Assembly (NCBI GenBank): GCA_029168955.1
Contig: JAPDOI010000427.1
Coordinates: forward strand, 124,001-188,000
From: Aplectana chamaeleonis
Lineage: Eukaryota > Nematoda > Chromadorea > Rhabditida > Cosmocercidae
Direction of reading: 5' to 3'
DNA: 64,000 nt
Below, one piece after another: positions 55,959 through 64,000 of this stretch; within the stretch, counting starts at the first letter, position 1; every line of letters begins with the position of its first letter. A program made the position numbers and the translations under genes. A model generated the notes under the pieces. The model was not told where the DNA came from. It did not search any database and saw only the letters and a program-made list of their open reading frames with translations.

Positions 55959-56290
55959 CTACAACAAAACGGAATCACTTGATGCCACAGGCAAGTACAA
56001 ATTAACAGCTTGCTGAAGAGATACAACAAATCTCAGCTAAGCTTCAAAACTATCACAAGTCATGATTGAAATCAAGCATTTCTTGCTTATCAGTGGCCGT
56101 AACCATGAAACACTGGGAGCCTCCGGGGAAGGTCCCAAGTTCACCCACAGTTGGACGAGTTTTCGATGTTTCACCTTTCTGGGTACCCGGCAGGTAGGCA
56201 GAAAGACTCCCAGCTACCTGGCGGATAGACAGGAGGGTTCCTAGCCACCTAGCGGGTGGACGGAGAGTTGCGGCTGACTGCTGCGTCGAA
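55959..56290. other. Intron upstream of exon a and satellite border
   Basis: From about 56090 the sequence contains diverged words of the satellite ('cctagccacctagcgggtgg', 'gcaggtaggcaga'), suggesting a decayed array edge. No exon was found. Confidence 0.45.
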
Positions 56291-59200
56291 CTCACGTTTC
56301 ACAAAATGATCAATACCTCCCTAGCAGGCAGCGCGCGCTCTGCCTGTCCACCTGTACAGTTGGGGTCGGGTATACTATCCCCGCCGGAATTCATTGATAA
56401 CGGAGGTGAGACACAGCAGCCTCCTACCCGTCAATCTCACGTTTCACAAAATGATCAATACCTCCCTAGCAGGCAGCGCGCGCTCTGCCTGTCCACCTGC
56501 ACAGTTAGGGTCAGGTATGCTATACCCGCCGGAATTCATTGATAACGGAGGTGAGACACAGCAGCCTCCTACCCGTCAATCTCACGTTTCACAAAATGAT
56601 CAATACCTCCCTAGCAGGCAGCGCGCGCTCTGCCTGTCCACCTGCACAGTTAGGGTCAGGGTATGCTATACCCGCCGGAATTCATTGATAACGGAGGTGA
56701 GACACAGCAGCCTCCTACCCGTCAATCTCACGTTTCACAAAATGATCAATACCTCCCTAGCAGGCAGCGCGCGCTCTGCCTGTCCACCTGCACAGTTAGG
56801 GTCAGGTATGCTATACCCGCCGGAATTCATTGATAACGGAGGTGACTCACAGCAGCCTCCTACCCGTCAATCTCACGTTTCACAAAATGATCAATACCTT
56901 CCCTAGCGGGCAGCGCGCGCTCTGCCTGTGCGGCTGCACAGTTAGAGTCAGGTATGCTATACCCGCCGGAATTCATTGATAACGGAGGTGAGACACAGCA
57001 GCCTCCTACCCGTCAATCTCACGTTTCACAAAATGATCAATACCTCCCTAGCAGGCAGCGCGCGCTCTGCCTGTCCACCTGCACAGTTAGGGTCAGGTAT
57101 GCTATACCCGCCGGAATTCATTGATAACGGAGGTGAGACACAGCAGCCTCCTACCCGTCAATCTCACGTTTCACAAAATGATCAATACCTCCCTAGCAGG
57201 CAGCGCGCGCTCTGCCTGTCCACCTGCACAGTTAGAGTCAGGTATGCTATACCCGCCGGAATTCATTGATAACGGAGGTGAGACACAGCAGCCTCCTACC
57301 CGTCAATCTCACGTTTCACAAAATGATCAATACCTCCCTAGCAGGCAGCGCGCGCTCTGCCTGTCCACCTGCACAGTTAGGGTCAGGTATGCTATACCCG
57401 CCGGAATTCATTGATAACGGAGGTGAGACACAGCAGCCTCCTACCCGTCGATCTCACGTTTCACAAAATGATCAATACCTCCCTAGCAGGCAGCGCGCGC
57501 TCTGCCTGTCCACCTGCACAGTTAGAGTCAGGTATGCTATACCCGCCGGAATTCATTGATAACGGAGGTGAGACACAGCAGCCTCCTACCCGTCGATCTC
57601 ACGTTTCACAAAATGATCAATACCTCCCTAGCAGGCAGCGCGCGCTCTGCCTGTCCACCTGCACAGTTAGGGTCAGGTATGCTATACCCGCCGGAATTCA
57701 TTGATAACGGAGGTGAGACACAGCAGCCTCCTACCCGTCGATCTCACGTTTCACAAAATGATCAATACCTCCCTAGCAGGCAGCGCGCGCTCTGCCTGTC
57801 CACCTGCACAGTTAGAGTCAGGTATGCTATACCCGCCGGAATTCATTGATAACGGAGGTGAGACACAGCAGCCTCCTACCCGTCAATCTCACGTTTCACA
57901 AAATGATCAATACCTCCCTAGCAGGCAGCGCGCGCTCTGCCTGTCCACCTGCACAGTTAGGGTCAGGTATGCTATACCCGCCGGAATTCATTGATAACGG
58001 AGGTGAGACACAGCAGCCTCCTACCCGTCGATCTCACGTTTCACAAAATGATCAATACCTCCCTAGCAGGCAGCGCGCGCTCTGCCTGTCCACCTGCACA
58101 GTTAGAGTCAGGTATGCTATACCCGCCGGAATTCATTGATAACGGAGGTGAGACACAGCAGCCTCCTACCCGTCGATCTCACGTTTCACAAAATGATCAA
58201 TACCTCCCTAGCAGGCAGCGCGCGCTCTGCCTGTCCACCTGCACAGTTAGGGTCAGGTATGCTATACCCGCCGGAATTCATTGATAACGGAGGTGAGACA
58301 CAGCAGCCTCCTACCCGTCGATCTCACGTTTCACAAAATGATCAATACCTCCCTAGCAGGCAGCGCGCGCTCTGCCTGTCCACCTGCACAGTTAGAGTCA
58401 GGTATGCTATACCCGCCGGAATTCATTGATAACGGAGGTGAGACACAGCAGCCTCCTACCCGTCGATCTCACGTTTCACAAAATGATCAATACCTCCCTA
58501 GCAGGCCGGGCGCCCTCTGCCTGTCCACCTGCACAGTTAGGGTCAGGTATGCTATACCCGCCGGAATTCATTGATAACGGAGGTGAGACACAGCAGCCTC
58601 CTACCCGTCAATCTCACGTTTCACAAAATGATCAATACCTCCCTAGCAGGCAGCGCGCGCTCTGCCTGTCCACCTGCACAGTTAGGGTCAGGTATGCTAT
58701 ACCCGCCGGAATTCATTGATAACGGAGGTGAGACACAGCAGCCTCCTACCCGTCGATCTCACGTTTCACAAAATGATCAATACCTCCCTAGCAGGCAGCG
58801 CGCGCTCTGCCTGTCCACCTGCACAGTTAGGGTCAGGTATGCTATACCCGCCGGAATTCATTGATAACGGAGGTGAGACACAGCAGCCTCCTACCCGTCA
58901 ATCTCACGTTTCACAAAATGATCAAAACCTCCCTAGCGGGCAGCGCGCGCTCTGCCTGTCCACCTGCACAGTTAGGGTCAGGTATGCTATACCCGCCGGA
59001 ATTCATTGATAACGGAGGTGAGACACAGCAGCCTCCTACCCGTCAATCTCACGTTTCACAAAATGATCAATACCTCCCTAGCAGGCAGCGCGCGCTCTGC
59101 CTGTCCACCTGCACAGTTAGGGTCAGGTATGCTATACCCGCCGGAATTCATTGATAACGGAGGTGAGACACAGCAGCCTCCTACCCGTCAATCTCACGTT

Positions 59201-62200
59201 TCACGAAATGGTCAATGCCTCCCTAGCAGGCAGCGCGCGCTCTGCCTGTCCACCTGCACAGTTAGGGTCAGGTATGCTATACCCGCCGGAATTCATTGAT
59301 AACGGAGGTGAGACACAGCAGCCTCCTACCCGTCAATCTCACGTTTCACAAAATGATCAAAACCTCCCTAGCGGGCAGCGCGCGCTCTGCCTGTCCACCT
59401 GCACAGTTAGGGTCAGGTATGCTATACCCGCCGGAATTCATTGATAACAGAGGTGAGACACAGCAGCCTCCTACCCGTCCATCTCACGTTTCACAAAATG
59501 ATCAATACCTCCCTAGCAGGCAGCGCGCGTTCTGCCTGTCCACCTGCACAGTTGGGGTCAGATATGCTATACCCGCCGGAATTCATTGATAACGGAGGTG
59601 ATTCACAGCAGCCTCCTACCCGTCAATCTCATGTTTCACAAAATGATCAATACCTCCCTAGCGGGCAGCGCGCGCTCTGCCTGTCCACCTGCACAGTTAG
59701 AGTCAGGTATGCTATACCCGCCGGAATTCATTGATAACGGAGGTGAGACACAGCAGCCTCCCACCCGTCAATCTCACGTTTCACAAAATGATCAATACCT
59801 CCCTAGCAGGCAGCGCGCGCTCTGCCTGTCCACCTGCACAGTTAGGGTCAGGTATGCTATACCCGCCGGAATTCATTGATAACGGAGGTGAGACACAGCA
59901 GCCTCCTACCCGTCAATCTCACGTTTCACAAAATGATCAATACCTCCCTAGCAGGCAGCGCGCGCTCTGCCTGTCCACCTGCACAGTTAGGGTCAGGTAT
60001 GCTATACCCGCCGGAATTCATTGATAACGGAGGTGAGACACAGCAGCCTCCTACCCGTCAATCTCACGTTTCACAAAATGATCAATACCTCCCTAGCAGG
60101 CAGCGCGCGCTCTGCCTGTCCACCTGCACAGTTAGGGTCAGGTATGCTATACCCGCCGGAATTCATTGATAACGGAGGTGAGACACAGCAGCCTCCTACC
60201 CGTCAATCTCACGTTTCACAAAATGATCAATACCTCCCTAGCAGGCAGCGCGCGCTCTGCCTGTCCACCTGCACAGTTAGGGTCAGGTATGCTATACCCG
60301 CCGGAATTCATTGATAACGGAGGTGAGACACAGCAGCCTCCTACCCGTCAATCTCACGTTTCACGAAATGATCAATACCTCCCTAGCAGGCAGCGCGCGC
60401 TCTGCCTGTCCACCTGCACAGTTAGGGTCAGGTATGCTATACCCGCCGGAATTCATTGATAACGGAGGTGAGACACAGCAGCCTCCTACCCGTCAATCTC
60501 ACGTTTCACAAAATGATCAATACCTCCCTAGCGGGCAGCGCGCGCTCTGCCTGTCCACCTGCACAGTTAGGGTCAGGTATGCTATACCCGCCGGAATTCA
60601 TTGATAACGGAGGTGAGACACAGCAGCCTCCTACCCGTCAATCTCACGTTTCACGAAATGATCAATACCTCCCTAGCAGGCAGCGCGCGCTCTGCCTGTC
60701 CACCTGCACAGTTAGGGTCAGGTATGCTATACCCGCCGGAATTCATTGATAACGGAGGTGAGACACAGCAGCCTCCTACCCGTCAATCTCACGTTTCACA
60801 AAATGATCAATACCTCCCTAGCAGGCAGCGCGCGCTCTGCCTGTCCACCTGCACAGTTAGGGTCAGGTATGCTATACCCGCTGGAATTCATTGATAACGG
60901 AGGTGAGACACAGCAGCCTCCTACCCGTCAATCTCACGTTTCACAAAATGATCAATACCTCCCTAGCAGGCAGCGCGCGCTCTGCCTGTCCACCTGCACA
61001 GTTAGGGTCAGGTATGCTATACCCGCCGGAATTCATTGATAACGGAGGTGAGACACAGCAGCCTCCTACCCGTCAATCTCACGTTTCACGAAATGATCAA
61101 TACCTCCTAGCAGGCAGCGCGCGCTCTGCCTGTCCACCTGCACAGTTAGGGTCAGGTATGCTATACCCGCCGGAATTCATTGATAACGGAGGTGAGACAC
61201 AGCAGCCTCCTACCCGTCAATCTCACGTTTCACAAAATGATCAATACCTCCCTAGCAGGCAGCGCGCGCTCTGCCTGTCCACCTGCACAGTTAGGGTCAG
61301 GTATGCTATACCCGCCGGAATTCATTGATAACGGAGGTGAGACACAGCAGCCTCCTACCCGTCAATCTCACGTTTCACAAAATGATCAATACCTCCCTAG
61401 CAGGCAGCGCGCGCTCTGCCTGTCCACCTGCACAGTTAGGGTCAGGTATGCTATACCCGCCGGAATTCATTGATAACGGAGGTGAGACACAGCAGCCTCC
61501 TACCCGTCAATCTCACGTTTCACAAAATGATCAATACCTCCCTAGCAGGCAGCGCGCGCTCTGCCTGTCCACCTGCACAGTTAGGGTCAGGTATGCTATA
61601 CCCGCCGGAATTCATTGATAACGGAGGTGAGACACAGCAGCCTCCTACCCGTCAATCTCACGTTTCACAAAATGATCAATACCTCCCTAGCAGGCAGCGC
61701 GCGCTCTGCCTGTCCACCTGCAGTAAGGGTCAGGTATGCTATACCCGCCGGAATTCATTGATAACGGAGGTGAGACACAGCAGCCTCCTACCCGTCAATC
61801 TCACGTTTCACAAAATGATCAATACCTCCTAGCAGGCAGCGCGCGCTCTGCCTGTCCACCTGCACAGTTAGGGTCAGGTATGCTATACCCGCCGGAATTC
61901 ATTGATAACGCAGGTGAGACACAGCAGCCTCCTACCCGTCAATCTCACGCTTCACAAAATGATCAATACCTCCCTAGCAGGCAGCGCGCGCTCTGCCTGT
62001 CCACCTGCCCGGTTAGGGTCGGCTATGCTATACCCGCCGGAATTCATTGATAACGGAGGTGAGACACAGCAGCCTCCTACCCGTCAATCTCACGTTTCAC
62101 AAAATGATCAATACCTCCCTAGCAGGCAGCGCGCGCTCTGCCTGTCCACCTGCACAGTTAGGGTCAGGTATGCTATACCCGCCGGAATTCATTGATAACG

Positions 62201-64000
62201 GAGGTGAGACACAGCAGCCTCCTACCCGTCAATCTCACGTTTCACAAAATGATCAATACCTCCCTAGCAGGCAGCGCGCGCTCTGCCTGTCCACCTGCAC
62301 AGTTAGGGTCCAGGTATGCTATACCCGCCGGAATTCATTGATAACGGAGGTGAGACACAGCAGCCTCCCTACCCGTCGATCTCACGTTTCACAAAATGAT
62401 CAATACCTCCCTAGCAGGCAGCGCGCGCTCTGCCTGTCCACCTGCACAGTTAGGGTCAGGTATGCTATACCCGCCGGAATTCATTGATAACGGAGGTGAG
62501 ACACAGCAGCCTCCTACCCGTCAATCTCACGTTTCACAAAATGATCAATACCTCCCTAGCAGGCAGCGCGCGCTCTGCCTGTCCACCTGCACAGTTAGGG
62601 TCAGGTATGCTATACCCGCCGGAATTCATTGATAACGGAGGTGAGACACAGCAGCCTCCTACCCGTCAATCTCACGTTTCACAAAATGATCAATACCTCC
62701 CTAGCAGGCAGCGCGCGCTCTGCCTGTCCACCTGCACAGTTAGGGTCAGGTATGCTATACCCGCCGGAATTCATTGATAACGGAGGTGAGACACAGCAGC
62801 CTCCTACCCGTCAATCTCACGTTTCACAAAATGATCAATACCTCCCTAGCAGGCAGCGCGCGCTCTGCCTGTCCACCTGCACAGCTAAGGTCAGCAATGC
62901 TTTACCCGCCGGAATTCCATGATAACGGAGGTGAGACACAGCAGCCTCCTACCCGTCAATCTCACGTTTCACAAAATGATCAATACCTCCCTAGCAGGCA
63001 GCGCGCGCTCTGCCTGTCCACCTGCACAGTTAGGGTCAGGTATGCTATACCCGCCGGAATTCATTGATAACGGAGGTGAGACACAGCAGCCTCCTACCCG
63101 TCAATCTCACGTTTCACAAAATGATCAATACCTCCCTAGCAGGCAGCGCGCGCTCTGCCTGTCCACCTGCACAGTTAGGGTCAGGTATGCTATACCCGCC
63201 GGAATTCATTGATAACAGAGGTGAGACACAGCAGCCTCCTACCCGTCAATCTCACGTTTCACAAAATGATCAATACCTCCCTAGCAGGCAGCGCGCGCTC
63301 TGCCTGTCCACCTGCACAGTTAGGGTCAGGTATGCTATACCCGCCGGAATTCATTGATAACGGAGGTGAGACACAGCAGCCTCCTACCCGTCAATCTCAC
63401 GTTTCACAAAATGATCAATACCTCCCTAGCAGGCAGCGCGCGCTCTGCCTGTCCACCTGCACAGTTAGGGTCAGGTATGCTATACCCGCCGGAATTCATT
63501 GATAACGGAGGTGAGACACAGCAGCCTCCTACCCGTCAATCTCACGTTTCACAAAATGATCAATACCTCCCTAGCAGGCAGCGCGCGCTCTGCCTGTCCA
63601 CCTGCACAGTTAGGGTCAGGTATGCTATACCCGCCGGAATTCATTGATAACGGAGGTGAGACACAGCAGCCTCCTACCCGTCAATCTCACGTTTCACAAA
63701 ATGATCAATACCTCCCTAGCAGGCAGCGCGCGCTCTGCCTGTCCACCTGCACAGTTAGGGTCAGGTATGCTATACCCGCCGGAATTCATTGATAACGGAG
63801 GTGAGACACAGCAGCCTCCTACCCGTCGATCTCACGTTTCACAAAATGATCAATACCTCCCTAGCAGGCAGCGCGCGCTCTGCCTGTCCACCTGCACAGT
63901 TAGGGTCAGGTATGCTATACCCGCCGGAATTCATTGATAACGGAGGTGAGACACAGCAGCCTCCTACCCGTCAATCTCACGTTTCACAAAATGATCAATA
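56291..64000. repeat. 145-bp satellite array, about 53 copies, open at the window end
   Basis: Monomers of 145 bp, mostly over 97 per cent identical, with a few indels (+1 near 56655, 56900, 62312, 62370; shorter units near 61107, 61722, 61829). Each unit contains an EcoRI site, a hairpin CAGGCAG-cgcgcgct-CTGCCTG and a second pair GGAGG...CCTCC. Between about 56940 and 58545 the variants GTTAGAGTCA and GTTAGGGTCA alternate unit by unit, a 290-bp dimeric higher-order repeat. The first unit (56291-56395) is more diverged, as expected at an array edge. The repeated 97-codon ORFs are artefacts of the monomer. Confidence 0.97.

Noticed and set aside
56291..64000. Dozens of overlapping 97-codon ORFs (MITEVRHSS...)
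   Set aside because: They recur every 145 bp, start at TTG and follow from the satellite monomer having no stop for two units. Not genes.
56291..64000. CRISPR-like array
   Set aside because: The whole 145-bp monomer is conserved; there are no unique spacers, and the organism is a eukaryote.

Overview
The window looks like nuclear DNA of a nematode, probably a rhabditid or strongylid. Three things point that way: introns ending in TTTCAG-type acceptors, two copies of a sequence that matches the nematode SL1 spliced leader at 19-20 of 22 positions with a GT splice donor directly after it, and an intron/repeat layout typical of repeat-rich nematode genomes. No bacterial-type operons, tRNA or rRNA genes were found. 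SL1 and protein-family comparisons are from memory, not from a search.

Host genes. The backbone of the window is one minus-strand gene with at least five small exons (161, 106, 120, 85 and 82 nt) between 55958 and 13647. All four splice junctions are phase-consistent. The joined reading frame is the central and C-terminal part of an F-BAR membrane-bending domain of the TOCA/CIP4 type. Its introns are about 5.4 kb, 217 bp, 26.4 kb and 9.8 kb; the N-terminal exons and the C-terminal part (HR1/SH3, if present) were not found. Inside the 26-kb intron, on the plus strand, lies a small unrecognised gene (TATA box 35869, ATG 35945, five short phase-consistent exons). Its last exon is split four codons before the stop by a LINE insertion.

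Mobile DNA, left to right. Degenerate 40-50 bp minisatellite (1-2490); a decayed Ty3/gypsy LTR element (2502-8011, minus); LINE copy A (8473-11920); two SL1-like leaders, one inside a TIR element (12592 and 14457-14478); a 5'-truncated second gypsy element (14960 to about 19075, minus); a 404-bp element with a TATA-type terminal repeat (19251-19654); a 3.1-kb foldback with arms over 1 kb (about 20107-23250); a dense MITE/foldback field (23.7-35.7 kb); LINE copy B (37624-41071, minus); a 1.1-kb hAT-like MITE with a perfect 8-bp TSD (41728-42862); a TATA-type element (45451-49733) whose GT microsatellite was split by LINE copy C, the only copy with an uninterrupted ORF; small MITEs around the F-BAR exons; a 21-bp minisatellite (51.7-52.6 kb); and a 145-bp satellite from 56291 to the window end (about 53 copies).

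The three LINE copies belong to one family (2A-like motif, PHD finger, APE endonuclease, RT, C-terminal Cys/His motif, AAG-repeat tail, 11-bp TSD) and start at the same base. The most novel-looking material is the set of elements sharing TATA-initial terminal repeats, 8-bp TSDs and arrays of short CG-centred words, together with the SL1-like leaders carried inside repeats.
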